A program made the position numbers and the translations under genes. From NCBI GenBank assembly GCA_934716995.1, contig CAKUYO010000011.1, positions 4,179-68,178 on the forward strand: a DNA stretch of 64,000 nucleotides, read 5' to 3'. The notes under the pieces were generated by a model. It was not told the origin of the DNA. It ran no database searches and saw only the letters and a list, made by a program, of their open reading frames with translations. This stretch comes from an uncultured Bacteroidales bacterium (GTDB lineage Bacteria; Bacteroidota; Bacteroidia; Bacteroidales; Paludibacteraceae). Positions within the stretch are counted from its first letter, which is position 1, and every line of letters starts with the position of its first letter. This document shows, one piece after another, positions 32,136 to 41,709 of this stretch.

Positions 32136-32168
32136 ATCCACCTGACATCCACCTGACATCCACCTTAC
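32136..32168. repeat. Three 11-bp tandem repeats
   Basis: Three units of ATCCACCTGAC type (last one ATCCACCTTAC). They are followed by degenerate CAATGCACAATG words (32175-32205). They fill the gap between the amidase and the ATPase gene; nothing else is seen there. Confidence 0.75.
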
Positions 32169-32247
32169 TTTTCAATGCACAATGCATAATACACAATGCA
32201 CAATGGGATCTTAACAAAACGCACTTTTTTTTTGAATTGCCCTCCAT

Positions 32248-33504
32248 CTAACTCACGAAATCCACTTTATGCATTAGAAAATCCCAAAGATTGAGATATA
32301 AGATTCCGTTGTCATTGCGATAGGTAGGCGTCAGCCCCGCCACAATAATTACCTTTTGAAAGCCGTCTTTGATATGCAGCAGCGACTGCTGTTCCTGACG
32401 GTCTTTTTCCTCATTAGGAATAGTATAAGCCGATTGGATATAATAGCGTTCATAGCCTTTGTTGCACACGAAATCGATCTCCAGAACCTGTCGTATAGAC
32501 TTACCTTCTTCGTTTTTTGTATTCAATACCACCTGCCCGACATCCACCGAATAGTCTCTGGCACGCAATTCATTGTATATCAAGTTTTCCAAAAGATGTG
32601 TCTGTTCATTTTGACGGAAATTGATACGTGCATTTCTCAACCCCAAATCTTCGAAATAATATTTGGCAGGCGTATCAATATAGCGGCGTCCCTTAATATC
32701 ATACCGAACGGCTTTTTCCAACAAAAAAGAATCCTGTAACAAATCAATATAACGCTTGATAGTCTCCGCTGTCAGTGCGCTATGTTTTACCGAACGGAAA
32801 GTATCTTCCAATTTTTTCGGACTCACCAAGCCACCTACCGACGAGGACAGAATATCCACCAATTCAACCAGATCATCATCATTCATCACCTTATATCGTT
32901 CTTTGATATCGCGCAAGTAGGTCTCGCGCATCAGATTTTTAAGATATAGTTCCTTCTGTTCGGCAGTAGGCAGTGCCGTAATATGCGGAAGCCCGCCATA
33001 AAGCATATATTCGCGCAATGCCTCGGTCTCGTTTTTGCCTTCGAAATACGGTCTTATTTCTGAAAAACTAAGCGGATGCACACGTATCTCATCTCCGCGT
33101 CCACGGAACTCCGTAATCACATCGGCGGAAAGCAAGTGCGAGTTGGAACCGGTAACATACAGGTCGGCATTGGGGACCTTGAGGTAACTATTGAGCACGT
33201 CCTCAAACTCATCCACCATCTGTATCTCATCAATCAGAACATAGTGCATTTGGTCATCCGACAGCCGACTGTCGATATATGCAAGCAGTGCATCCGGGTT
33301 ACGCAGTTTGCTGTTGCGGCGATCCTCCAAATCAATCATTATCAGATGTGCATCATCTGTTCCTTGTTGCCGCAGATAGTCTGCAAAGATATGAAAAAGC
33401 AGGTATGATTTGCCTGCACGCCGTATGCCAGTTACCACCTTAATCATACCATTATGCATACGATTCTTCAGTTGCTGCAGGTATGTCTCTCTCAAAAATT
33501 CCAT
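32248..33504 (-). CDS. AAA-family ATPase with DUF4143 domain
   Basis: A 418-residue ATPase of the AAA_14/DUF4143 type. Seen: Walker A GIRRAGKSYLLF near residues 25-36, Walker B YVLIDEIQMVDE near 90-101, sensor region TGSNSHLL, then the DUF4143 C-terminal part (SFLLEKAVRYDIKGRR, YYFEDLGLRNAR, HLLENLIYNEL). Its cellular role is not established; proteins of this kind are common and mobile in Bacteroidales. It has its own perfect promoter at 33547-33578 and is divergent from relA/spoT. Confidence 0.85.
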   Translation of the reverse strand: MEFLRETYLQQLKNRMHNGMIKVVTGIRRAGKSYLLFHIFADYLRQQGTDDAHLIMIDLEDRRNSKLRNPDALLAYIDSRLSDDQMHYVLIDEIQMVDEFEDVLNSYLKVPNADLYVTGSNSHLLSADVITEFRGRGDEIRVHPLSFSEIRPYFEGKNETEALREYMLYGGLPHITALPTAEQKELYLKNLMRETYLRDIKERYKVMNDDDLVELVDILSSSVGGLVSPKKLEDTFRSVKHSALTAETIKRYIDLLQDSFLLEKAVRYDIKGRRYIDTPAKYYFEDLGLRNARINFRQNEQTHLLENLIYNELRARDYSVDVGQVVLNTKNEEGKSIRQVLEIDFVCNKGYERYYIQSAYTIPNEEKDRQEQQSLLHIKDGFQKVIIVAGLTPTYRNDNGILYLNLWDFLMHKVDFVS

Positions 33505-33546
33505 TTGCGTCGATTTTTTTTGCGTATTTCTATATTATTTCCAGCG

Positions 33547-33578
33547 CAAAGATACAATAAAAAACACAGATATGCAAA
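33547..33578 (-). promoter_or_regulatory. Promoter of the DUF4143 ATPase gene
   Basis: Minus strand TTTG (33575-33578), 20-bp spacer, TATCTTTG (33547-33554). Both boxes are exact, and the ATG at 33504 follows about 43 bp after the -7 box. Confidence 0.6.
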
Positions 33579-33638
33579 CAGTTGCCGAATTTTTCTACGG
33601 GTATTTGCATTTTTATGACTATTCTCCATATAAAAATG

Positions 33639-33744
33639 CCGACCTTGCCAACCAACCAACCAACCTTATTTAACTCTATACACCCGTGTACGCGGGCGGG
33701 GGTGTATGTTTTTAGAAAAAGGTCGGTTGGTTGGCAAGGTTGGC
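33639..33744. repeat. Large inverted repeat (hairpin) upstream of relA/spoT
   Basis: Left arm CCGACCTTGCCAACCAACC (from 33639) pairs with right arm GGTTGGTTGGCAAGGTTGG (about 33724-33742) with one G-T-type mismatch. Inner arms ATACACCC (33678-33685) and GGGTGTAT (33700-33707) pair again. It lies between the divergent ATPase and relA/spoT promoters and may be a bidirectional terminator-like block or a small mobile palindromic element. Confidence 0.7.
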
Positions 33745-33797
33745 GGGAGTAAGCAAACACTCTCTTTCTCCACTATTGGACAAAAAGCGCGGGCGGG

Positions 33798-33829
33798 TTT
33801 GCATATATGGAATAGTTTTTGTAATTTTG
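33798..33829 (+). promoter_or_regulatory. Promoter of the relA/spoT gene
   Basis: TTTG (33798-33801), 20-bp spacer, TAATTTTG (33822-33829). Both boxes are exact. It lies 17 bp before the ATG at 33847, so the transcript has a very short leader, and any upstream in-frame start would precede the promoter. Confidence 0.65.
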
Positions 33830-33846
33830 CAGACCTTTTCAGTACA

Positions 33847-36096
33847 ATGACAGAAAGCGAGTTTACACAGGAAGAAGAGCAGATGATTCAGCACGAGTTT
33901 GAGGCGCTCTTAGACGATTATGCCCATACGATGCACCGCCAGAAGGTGGAACTGATCACGCATGCTTTTCATTTTGCCAAGCAGGCACACAAGGGTGTCC
34001 GCCGCCTGAGCGGCGAGCCGTATATCATGCACCCGCTGGCAGTGGCGCGTATCTGTGTGCGGGAAATAGGTCTTGGCAGCACGAGCATCTGCAGTGCGCT
34101 GCTCCACGATGTGGTGGAGGACACCGACTATACAACCGAGGATATACGCAACCTCTTCGGCGACAAGATCGCCCAGATAGTGGACGGACTGACGAAGATC
34201 TCAGGCGGCGTATTCGGCGAACACGCCAGCGAGCAGGCGGAGAACTTCCGCAAACTGCTGCTTACCATCTCCGACGACATCCGCGTCGTACTGATCAAGA
34301 TAGCCGACCGGTTGCACAATATGCGCACCCTCGGCGCACAACCGAAAGACAAGCAGTACAAGATTGCCGGCGAGACACAGTATATCTATGCCCCGCTGGC
34401 ACACCGCCTGGGTCTGTTCCCCATCAAAACGGAACTGGAAGATCTGAGTTTCAAATACGAGCACCCCGATACCTACGCCGAGATAGAAGCCAAGTTGGCG
34501 GCGAACAAGAACGCCCAGATGGCAACTTTCGAGACGTTTTCCGCCCCTATCCGCACCAAATTGGAGGCAATGGGGTATCGGTTCAGCATTACGGCACGCA
34601 TCAAGTCGGTCTATTCGATATGGAAAAAGATGACCACCCAGCAGATACCGTTCGAGGACGTGTATGACCTGCTGGCGGTGCGTATCGTGTTTACGCCCAA
34701 CGAGTCGATGTCGGAGAAAGACCAATGCTGGATGATCTACTCCGCTATCACGGAGATCTACCGGCCGCACCCCGAGCGTATCCGCGACTGGATCAGCACG
34801 CCGAAAGCCAACGGCTATGAGGCACTGCACGTAACCGTGATGGGGCAGGACGGCGAGTGGATCGAAGTGCAGATACGTACCGACCGCATGCACGAACTGG
34901 CGGAACGCGGTCTGGCGGCGCACTGGAAATACAAGACGGGCGAGTCGGACGAGTCGGAATTAGACAAATGGCTATGCGAGATAAAGGAGATTCTGGAGCA
35001 CCCCGAGAAGGATGCGATGGAGTTTCTCGACACGTTCAAACTGAACCTGTTTGCGCAGGAGGTGTTTGTTTTCACGCCGAAAGGCGAGATTAAGACTATG
35101 CCGCAGGGGGCGACCGCCCTCGATTTTGCTTTCCTGCTCCACTCCGAACTGGGCGAGCATTGTATCGGTGCAAAGGTGAACCATACTCTGGTGCCGCTCA
35201 GTTACGTATTGAAAGGCGGCGACCAAGTAGAAATCCTGACCTCGGGCAGCCAGCACCCGCAGGAGAACTGGCTCGATTTTGTAACGACCGCCAAGGCACA
35301 GTCGTGCCTGCGCGAGTATTTCCGCCGCGAGGAGAGGCAGTATATCAAGCGCGGCGACAAACTCTTCCACGATGCATGGGGTATGCTGGAGGCAAAAGGC
35401 AGCGAGGATATGGCATTGCAGCGTATGCTCAACCATTACCAACTCACCCGCCCGAGCCAACTCTATCTGCAAATAGGTCAGGGAGTGATACGCTTGGACG
35501 ACATGCAGCAGATTATCTTCCCGAAGAAAGGTTTCTGGGCGCGTCTCAACCCCTTCTCGTCGGCAGACAAGGAGAAAGACAAACCGCAACCTGCTCTGCA
35601 ACAGCCGCAGACACCGGCACAGGCGGCTCCAAAATCGCACCAAACGATAGTCCTGACGGATGAAAATCTGGGGCACGATTATATCCTTGCCGACTGCTGC
35701 CACCCCATTCCCGGCGACGAAGTACTCGGTTATCTGGGCGACGACGGCAAGATGTATATCCACAAGATCGACTGCGACGAGGCGATGCTGCTCAAGTCGT
35801 CGCAAGGCAAACGCATCTATGCCGCCACATGGAACACCCATCGTGTACAATCGTTTGTCGAGACGATTGAGATACAAGGTATTGACAAGTTCGGTGTGTT
35901 TATCCATGTGCTGACGATCATTACCGAGGAGTTCCACATCAACATCCGCTCCATGCAAGTGGCAGCCGATGACGGTATATTCAAGGGCGAACTGGAACTC
36001 TATGTCTATGACCGCAAGGAACTGCAAGACCTGTTCCAAGCCCTCAAAAAGATAGAGGAGATCAAAGTGGTGAAACGGATAGAGACCAATAACTAA
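33847..36096 (+). CDS. Bifunctional (p)ppGpp synthetase/hydrolase, RelA/SpoT family
   Basis: A 749-residue long RSH enzyme. HD hydrolase domain with HPLAVARICVREIG and LLHDVVEDTDYTTED, all metal ligands present. Synthetase domain with RIKSVYSIWKKM, YDLLAVRIVF, ISTPKANGYEALHVTV and EVQIRTDRMHELAERGLAAH. A TGS domain follows (VFVFTPKGEIKTMPQGATALDFAF), and a C-terminal ACT-like domain after a Cys-Cys-His motif (ADCCHPIPGDEVLG). It makes and degrades the alarmone (p)ppGpp under starvation. Both catalytic halves look intact. The ATG at 33847 follows the promoter by 17 bp. Confidence 0.93.
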   Translation: MTESEFTQEEEQMIQHEFEALLDDYAHTMHRQKVELITHAFHFAKQAHKGVRRLSGEPYIMHPLAVARICVREIGLGSTSICSALLHDVVEDTDYTTEDIRNLFGDKIAQIVDGLTKISGGVFGEHASEQAENFRKLLLTISDDIRVVLIKIADRLHNMRTLGAQPKDKQYKIAGETQYIYAPLAHRLGLFPIKTELEDLSFKYEHPDTYAEIEAKLAANKNAQMATFETFSAPIRTKLEAMGYRFSITARIKSVYSIWKKMTTQQIPFEDVYDLLAVRIVFTPNESMSEKDQCWMIYSAITEIYRPHPERIRDWISTPKANGYEALHVTVMGQDGEWIEVQIRTDRMHELAERGLAAHWKYKTGESDESELDKWLCEIKEILEHPEKDAMEFLDTFKLNLFAQEVFVFTPKGEIKTMPQGATALDFAFLLHSELGEHCIGAKVNHTLVPLSYVLKGGDQVEILTSGSQHPQENWLDFVTTAKAQSCLREYFRREERQYIKRGDKLFHDAWGMLEAKGSEDMALQRMLNHYQLTRPSQLYLQIGQGVIRLDDMQQIIFPKKGFWARLNPFSSADKEKDKPQPALQQPQTPAQAAPKSHQTIVLTDENLGHDYILADCCHPIPGDEVLGYLGDDGKMYIHKIDCDEAMLLKSSQGKRIYAATWNTHRVQSFVETIEIQGIDKFGVFIHVLTIITEEFHINIRSMQVAADDGIFKGELELYVYDRKELQDLFQALKKIEEIKVVKRIETNN

Positions 36097-36355
36097 CCGT
36101 CCAAACAACACATAAAGAAACAAATACACGAAAAATGTAATCAAATATATTCAAATAACATTATCAGGCGAGAGCGGAACAAGCGGTAACACCGTATTGT
36201 CAAAAATTATTTATACATTAATTATTGATAAAAACAAACACGCTGTTATCCATATAGGAAACGTAGGTGGATGGTTATAGGATGCGCTTATGATAGAAGG
36301 GGAATAAGTTCCACAAAAAATAAAGCAAATTTAACAAAACAAACGACATAGTGAT

Positions 36356-37450
36356 ATGAAAAAGATTTTTGCAACTCTCTCTATGGCTCTGGTGGCAGTA
36401 GCCATGATGGCACAACAGCCGGTCATCACATTTGAGAAGACAGAGCATGACTTTGGCAAGATTAACGAGGCAGACGGTCGTGTTACCACGGTTTTCAAAT
36501 TCAAAAACGAAGGTATGGAACCGCTTGTATTGAGCAATGTGCGTGCCAGTTGCGGTTGCACCACGCCCAAATGGACACGCGAACCGATAGAGCCCGGGCA
36601 GAACGGCGAGATAACCGTTACCTACAACCCTAACGGCCGCCCCGGACGTTTCCAAAAGACTATCACCGTTACCTCCAACGCCACAACGGCAACCCAACGC
36701 CTGTATATCAAAGGTGAGGTGATTCCGAAACCTGCCAAACCGATCAATCAGTATGCCGTAAAGATGGGCGAACTGAGTCTCAAATCGAAGACTATCGATT
36801 TCGGCACCATCAAAAAAGGCGAAAGCGTTACCCGCGAGATTGAATATGCCAACCTGACCCAAGCGGACATCACCGTGGAACTGGCTACCCGCGACCAGGA
36901 CAACTATCTCCTTTCGCAAGTTACGCTCAGCCCTGTAAAGGCTACCGAGACCGGCAAACTGGTATTTATCTTCGATTCGAAGGTTTGCAAGAACTACGGT
37001 CCCGCCACCCTCTACGCCTACGTGGTAGTAAACGGCAAGAAACAACTCACCGATGAGTATATGATTGCGCTCCGTGCCGATGTAGTGGAGGATTTCTCCA
37101 ACCTAACTCCCGCCCAGCGCCAGCAGGCGCCGATTATGGATATGGATACCCAGTTCGACCTCGGCACCGTGGCTGCGGGCAAGCACCTGAAAGCCGGTAT
37201 CAGCCTGAAGAACAGCGGTACCAACGCACTGGCTATCCACCGCGTGTACAGCAGCGACGGGAACGTGGTCTGCACAGCACCGAAAGCGGTAAAAGCCAGT
37301 CCGAAAGCCGCAACCATCAAAGTGGACATCAACACCTTGGACAACGGCAAACCGATGGAACCGGGCAAGTATGCACGCCAGATTCTGGTCATTACCAACG
37401 ACCCGAACCACCCGCGCCACACCGTAAACCTGACGTGGACGGTAAAATAA
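36356..37450 (+). CDS. DUF1573 exported protein (multi-domain)
   Basis: A 364-residue exported protein with signal peptide MKKIFATLSMALVAVAMMAQ. It carries DUF1573 immunoglobulin-like modules: residues about 22-125 (FEKTEHDFGKINEADGRVTTVFKFKN, SCGCTTPKW) and further modules with TIDFGTIKKGES and DTQFDLGTVAAG. The module is typical of Bacteroidota envelope proteins; the function is unknown. The 259-bp upstream gap (36097-36355) holds no recognisable promoter by consensus and no gene. Confidence 0.85.
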   Translation: MKKIFATLSMALVAVAMMAQQPVITFEKTEHDFGKINEADGRVTTVFKFKNEGMEPLVLSNVRASCGCTTPKWTREPIEPGQNGEITVTYNPNGRPGRFQKTITVTSNATTATQRLYIKGEVIPKPAKPINQYAVKMGELSLKSKTIDFGTIKKGESVTREIEYANLTQADITVELATRDQDNYLLSQVTLSPVKATETGKLVFIFDSKVCKNYGPATLYAYVVVNGKKQLTDEYMIALRADVVEDFSNLTPAQRQQAPIMDMDTQFDLGTVAAGKHLKAGISLKNSGTNALAIHRVYSSDGNVVCTAPKAVKASPKAATIKVDINTLDNGKPMEPGKYARQILVITNDPNHPRHTVNLTWTVK

Positions 37451-37556
37451 TGATGAATTAAGAATGATGAATTAGGAATTATATGCTTTGTGGGAACGAC
37501 CTACGATGTACCCTACCCTGCATATTAATTGTTCATTTTTAATTGTTAATTGACTT

Positions 37557-38645
37557 ATGCATCATCCTGAAAACGAGCAACAATACAAAGGTCTGACGGT
37601 TAACGCAGGGGTGGAAAACCTCCCCAGCGTTAATCCGTATGCCACCTTTCGCCGCAAGAAACGTACGCTGAGTGCCGAAGAGTATTTCGAGGGCATCCGT
37701 CGCGGCGATGCGTCCATTCTCGGTCAGGCGGTAACGCTGGTCGAGAGCAGTCTCTTGTCCGACCAAGCCATCGCACAGAAAGTGATCGAGATGTGTTTGC
37801 CCTATTCGGGAAACTCTATCCGCGTAGGCATCACGGGCGTGCCGGGGGCAGGCAAATCGACGTTTATAGAGGCACTCGGTACCGAACTCTGCGAGCAGGG
37901 GAAACATCTTGCCGTCCTGGCGATTGACCCTTCCAGCGAGCGCAGCAAAGGCAGTATTCTCGGCGACAAAACACGTATGAACGAGTTGTCGGCTGCTGCG
38001 AATGCGTTTATCCGCCCCAGTCCGTCAGCGGGTTCGCTGGGTGGTGTGGCACGCAAGACGCGCGAGACAATCGTGCTATGCGAAGCCGCGGGGTTCGACA
38101 CGATACTGGTTGAGACGGTAGGTGTCGGGCAATCGGAGACCGCCGCCCACTCGATGGTGGACTATTTCCTGCTCCTGCAGGTAACCGGCACGGGCGATGA
38201 ACTGCAAGGTATCAAGCGCGGTATCATGGAGATGGCGGACGGGATAGCCATCAACAAATGCGACGGCAATAATATAGAGCGTGCGCGCGCCGCGCGCGTA
38301 AGTTTCCGCAACGCACTGGCACTCTTTCCGCCCTCGGAGTCGGGTTGGAAACCCGATGCAATATGCTGCTCCTCGGTGGAACATACGGGCGTGGCGGAAG
38401 TGTGGAAGAATATAGAAGAATATATCGCTTTTGTCCGCGCCAACGGCTATTTTGACCGCCACCGCACCGAGCAGGCGAAATACTGGATGTACGAGACCAT
38501 CAACCAAGCCCTATTGGACGGCTTCTACAAAAACGAGCGTATGGAGCGGTTTATCGAACAGGCAGAAAAACAAGTACTGAACAACGAGATAAGCAGTTTT
38601 GTCGCTGCGCACAACCTACTGACCGAATATGGCAGAAACCACTAA
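37557..38645 (+). CDS. meaB: MeaB-type GTPase (methylmalonyl-CoA mutase chaperone)
   Basis: A 362-residue G3E-family GTPase. Walker A GVPGAGKSTFIEALG, the switch region DPSSERSKGSILGDKTRM, and DTILVETVGVGQSE are intact. MeaB guards and reloads the adenosylcobalamin cofactor of methylmalonyl-CoA mutase, which serves propionate formation in this order. The mutase genes are not in the window. The protein is of normal length. Its 3' end overlaps dnaB by 17 bp. Confidence 0.9.
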   Translation: MHHPENEQQYKGLTVNAGVENLPSVNPYATFRRKKRTLSAEEYFEGIRRGDASILGQAVTLVESSLLSDQAIAQKVIEMCLPYSGNSIRVGITGVPGAGKSTFIEALGTELCEQGKHLAVLAIDPSSERSKGSILGDKTRMNELSAAANAFIRPSPSAGSLGGVARKTRETIVLCEAAGFDTILVETVGVGQSETAAHSMVDYFLLLQVTGTGDELQGIKRGIMEMADGIAINKCDGNNIERARAARVSFRNALALFPPSESGWKPDAICCSSVEHTGVAEVWKNIEEYIAFVRANGYFDRHRTEQAKYWMYETINQALLDGFYKNERMERFIEQAEKQVLNNEISSFVAAHNLLTEYGRNH

Positions 38646-40188
38646 AAATACACGTCGCCGAAGCAACTCCACCCCGAAAGTAGGTGCAAACGAAATGGGC
38701 AAGTTGCCCCCCCAAGCCCCCGAACTGGAGGACTCGGTACTGGGTGCACTGATGATTGAGAAAGAGGCTTATGGTACCGTAGCCGATCTGCTCACCCCCG
38801 AATCGTTCTACAAAGACCAGAACCGTATCATCTTTGAGGCGATACGCGCCTTGGCAGCCAAGGACCAGCCGATTGATTCGCTGTCGGTGGCGGAGAAACT
38901 GAAGAGCATGGGCACTTTGGAGGAGGCAGGCGGGCTGTACAACCTGACCGAACTCACCCGCCGTGTGGCTTCCACCGCCCACCTGCGCTACCATGCGCAG
39001 ATCATTGCCCAAAAAGCGACCGCCCGCGACCTCATACACCTTGCCGCCGAGATAGAGGAGGCGGGGTACGACGAGACACAGGACATCGAAGAACTGATGC
39101 AACGTGCCGAAGCGGGCGTATTCGAGATCGGGCAGCGTGCGCAGAAACGCGATGTTACGCAGATCGACCCCGTAGTGGCAGAGGCGTTGCGCCGTATGAC
39201 CGAGGCGGAGAAAAACGACAGCAACATATCGGGTATTCCGTCCGGGTTCGGCGTACTGGACAAGGTTACAGCGGGTTGGCAGAAATCCGACCTAGTGATC
39301 CTCGCCGCCCGACCGGCAATGGGTAAGACCGCCTTTGTGCTTTCGATGGCAAAAAACATAGCGGTCAATTATCATATTCCCGTGGCGATGTTCTCGCTCG
39401 AGATGTCCAACGTGCAGTTGGTGAACCGTCTGATTATGAACGTGTGCGAGATAGAGGGCGACAAGATCAAGACCGGGCGTCTGACCAAAGACGACAAAGC
39501 CCGCCTCAACACCAAGATCAACGAACTGTACGGTGCACCGCTGTACATAGACGATACACCGTCGCTCTCGGTGTTCGAGTTGCGCTCCAAAGCGCGCAAA
39601 CTCGTGCGCGAACATGATGTACGGATGATCATCATCGACTATCTGCAACTGATGAACGCACAGGGTATGAGTTTCGGCAGCCGCGAGCAGGAGATCAGTA
39701 TCATCTCCCGCAACCTGAAAGGGCTTGCCAAGGAGTTGGATATACCGATTATCGCCCTCAGCCAGTTGAACCGCGGTGTGGAATCACGCCAGGGCAACGA
39801 GGGCAAGAAACCGCAGTTGAGCGACTTGCGCGAGTCGGGTGCCATTGAGCAGGATGCCGATATGGTTTGCTTTATCCACCGTCCCGAGTACTACCACTTC
39901 TACAACGACGAGAAGACGGGCAAAGACCTGCGCGGACTGGCGGAAATCATTATCGCCAAGCACCGTAGCGGTGCCACCGACGAGGTATTCCTGCGTTTCC
40001 GTTCCAAGTTCGCGAAGTTCCAGAACGAGGACGAAGCCGCACCCGATGACGACTACGGCATACCGCCCGCACCGGCACCCGGCGACGGCGGATACCAGAG
40101 TTTTCAGTCGAAAATGAACAGTATGAGTCCTGACGGAGCATCCGCCAATGCCAATTCGCTCGGTGACTTCGAAGAAGCACCGTTCTAA
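38629..40188 (+). CDS. dnaB: Replicative DNA helicase DnaB
   Basis: A 519-residue replicative helicase. N-terminal domain (KLPPQAPELEDSVLGALMIE), linker helix, and RecA-like C-terminal domain with Walker A AARPAMGKTAFVLS and Walker B MIIIDYLQLM, plus the arginine finger region SDLRESGAIEQDADMVCFIHR. No intein insert is seen. The C-terminal tail is acidic and Pro/Ala-rich. It unwinds DNA at the replication fork. It overlaps meaB by 17 bp. Confidence 0.95.
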   Translation: MAETTKNTRRRSNSTPKVGANEMGKLPPQAPELEDSVLGALMIEKEAYGTVADLLTPESFYKDQNRIIFEAIRALAAKDQPIDSLSVAEKLKSMGTLEEAGGLYNLTELTRRVASTAHLRYHAQIIAQKATARDLIHLAAEIEEAGYDETQDIEELMQRAEAGVFEIGQRAQKRDVTQIDPVVAEALRRMTEAEKNDSNISGIPSGFGVLDKVTAGWQKSDLVILAARPAMGKTAFVLSMAKNIAVNYHIPVAMFSLEMSNVQLVNRLIMNVCEIEGDKIKTGRLTKDDKARLNTKINELYGAPLYIDDTPSLSVFELRSKARKLVREHDVRMIIIDYLQLMNAQGMSFGSREQEISIISRNLKGLAKELDIPIIALSQLNRGVESRQGNEGKKPQLSDLRESGAIEQDADMVCFIHRPEYYHFYNDEKTGKDLRGLAEIIIAKHRSGATDEVFLRFRSKFAKFQNEDEAAPDDDYGIPPAPAPGDGGYQSFQSKMNSMSPDGASANANSLGDFEEAPF

Positions 40189-40285
40189 TTAGGAATTACG
40201 AATTAGGAATTTCCCCTGAGGTTTCCCTGCTTTTTCCAGGAGGATAGCCTCACCCGAATATAGGAAAACAGAAAACAACAACATA

Positions 40286-41683
40286 ATGCAAAGAACAGTA
40301 ATCATTGATGCGCTCAAGCGCACCGACTTCGGCGCAGAAATCAACGTCCGCGGTTGGGTCAGAAGCCGTCGCGGCAACAAAAATGTATCGTTTATCGCCC
40401 TCAACGACGGTTCCACTATCAAGAACATTCAGATTGTAGCCGACCTGAGCAAGTTCTCGGAGGAGCAACTCAAGCCTGTTACCACGGGTGCCTGTATCTC
40501 GGCTACGGGTACGCTCGTAGAGAGCCAGGGTGCAGGACAGTCGGTGGAGATACAACTCACCGGTCTGGAGATCTACGGCACAGCCGACCCCGAGAAATAT
40601 CCGTTGCAAAAGAAAGGACTCAGTATGGAATACCTCCGTACTATTGCACACCTGCGCCCGCGTACCAACACCTTCGGGGCGGTATTCCGTATCCGCCACA
40701 ATATGGCTATGGCGATCCATACCTACTTCCACGAGCACGGCTATTTCTATTTCCATACCCCGCTCATCACGGCTTCCGACTGCGAGGGTGCAGGACAGAT
40801 GTTCCAGGTTACGACCAAGAACCTCTACAACCTGAAGTTTGACGAGAACGGCAAAATTGACTACTCCGATGACTTCTTCGGCAAGCAGACTTCGCTGACC
40901 GTGAGCGGTCAGTTGGAGGGCGAGTTGGCGGCTATGGCACTCGGCAAGATCTATACTTTCGGTCCAACCTTCCGCGCCGAGAACAGCAACACTCCGCGCC
41001 ACCTGGCAGAGTTCTGGATGATTGAACCCGAGGTGGCTTTCATACAGAAAGACGAACTGATGGACCTCGAAGAGGATTTCATCAAGTACTGTGTCCGTTG
41101 GGCGTTGGAGAACTGCAAAGACGACCTCGAATTTCTCAACCAGTATGTGGACAAAGGGCTGATTGCCCGTCTCGAATCGGTCATCAACACCGAGTTTGTG
41201 CGCCTGACCTACACCGAGGGGGTCAATATCCTGCAAGAGGCAATGAAGAACGGCAAGAAATTCGAGTTCCCCTGCAACTGGGGAGATGATCTCTGCTCCG
41301 AGCACGAGCGTTTCCTGGTGGAGGAGCATTTCGGCAAACCCGTCATTATGACCGACTATCCGAAAGACATCAAAGCATTCTATATGAAGATCAACGAGGA
41401 CGGCAAGACCGTACAGGGTACCGACGTGCTATTCCCGCAGATCGGCGAGATCATCGGCGGTTCGGTGCGTGAAGAAAGTCTTGATAAACTGAATGCAGAG
41501 ATTGAGCGCCGCCAGATACCGATGAAAGATATGTGGTGGTACCTCGATACACGCCGTTTCGGTGCCGCACCGCATGCCGGTTTCGGACTGGGCTTCGAGC
41601 GACTGATGCTCTTCGTTACGGGTATGCAGAATATCCGCGACGTCATCCCCTTCCCGCGTACTCCGAAAACCGCAGAATTCTAA
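40286..41683 (+). CDS. asnS: Asparaginyl-tRNA synthetase
   Basis: A 465-residue class IIb synthetase: N-terminal OB-fold anticodon-binding domain (INVRGWVRSRRGNKNVSFIAL), motif 2 (FGPTFRAENSNTPRHLAEFWM) and motif 3 (GAAPHAGFGLGFERLMLFVTG). These assign it to AsnRS rather than AspRS (the short catalytic insert and HLAEFWMIEPE). It charges tRNA-Asn with asparagine. No promoter was found in the 97-bp gap before it, which contains degenerate GAATTAGGAATT words. Confidence 0.95.
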   Translation: MQRTVIIDALKRTDFGAEINVRGWVRSRRGNKNVSFIALNDGSTIKNIQIVADLSKFSEEQLKPVTTGACISATGTLVESQGAGQSVEIQLTGLEIYGTADPEKYPLQKKGLSMEYLRTIAHLRPRTNTFGAVFRIRHNMAMAIHTYFHEHGYFYFHTPLITASDCEGAGQMFQVTTKNLYNLKFDENGKIDYSDDFFGKQTSLTVSGQLEGELAAMALGKIYTFGPTFRAENSNTPRHLAEFWMIEPEVAFIQKDELMDLEEDFIKYCVRWALENCKDDLEFLNQYVDKGLIARLESVINTEFVRLTYTEGVNILQEAMKNGKKFEFPCNWGDDLCSEHERFLVEEHFGKPVIMTDYPKDIKAFYMKINEDGKTVQGTDVLFPQIGEIIGGSVREESLDKLNAEIERRQIPMKDMWWYLDTRRFGAAPHAGFGLGFERLMLFVTGMQNIRDVIPFPRTPKTAEF

Positions 41684-41709
41684 TCTAATACACACAAAAA
41701 CAACTGTTT

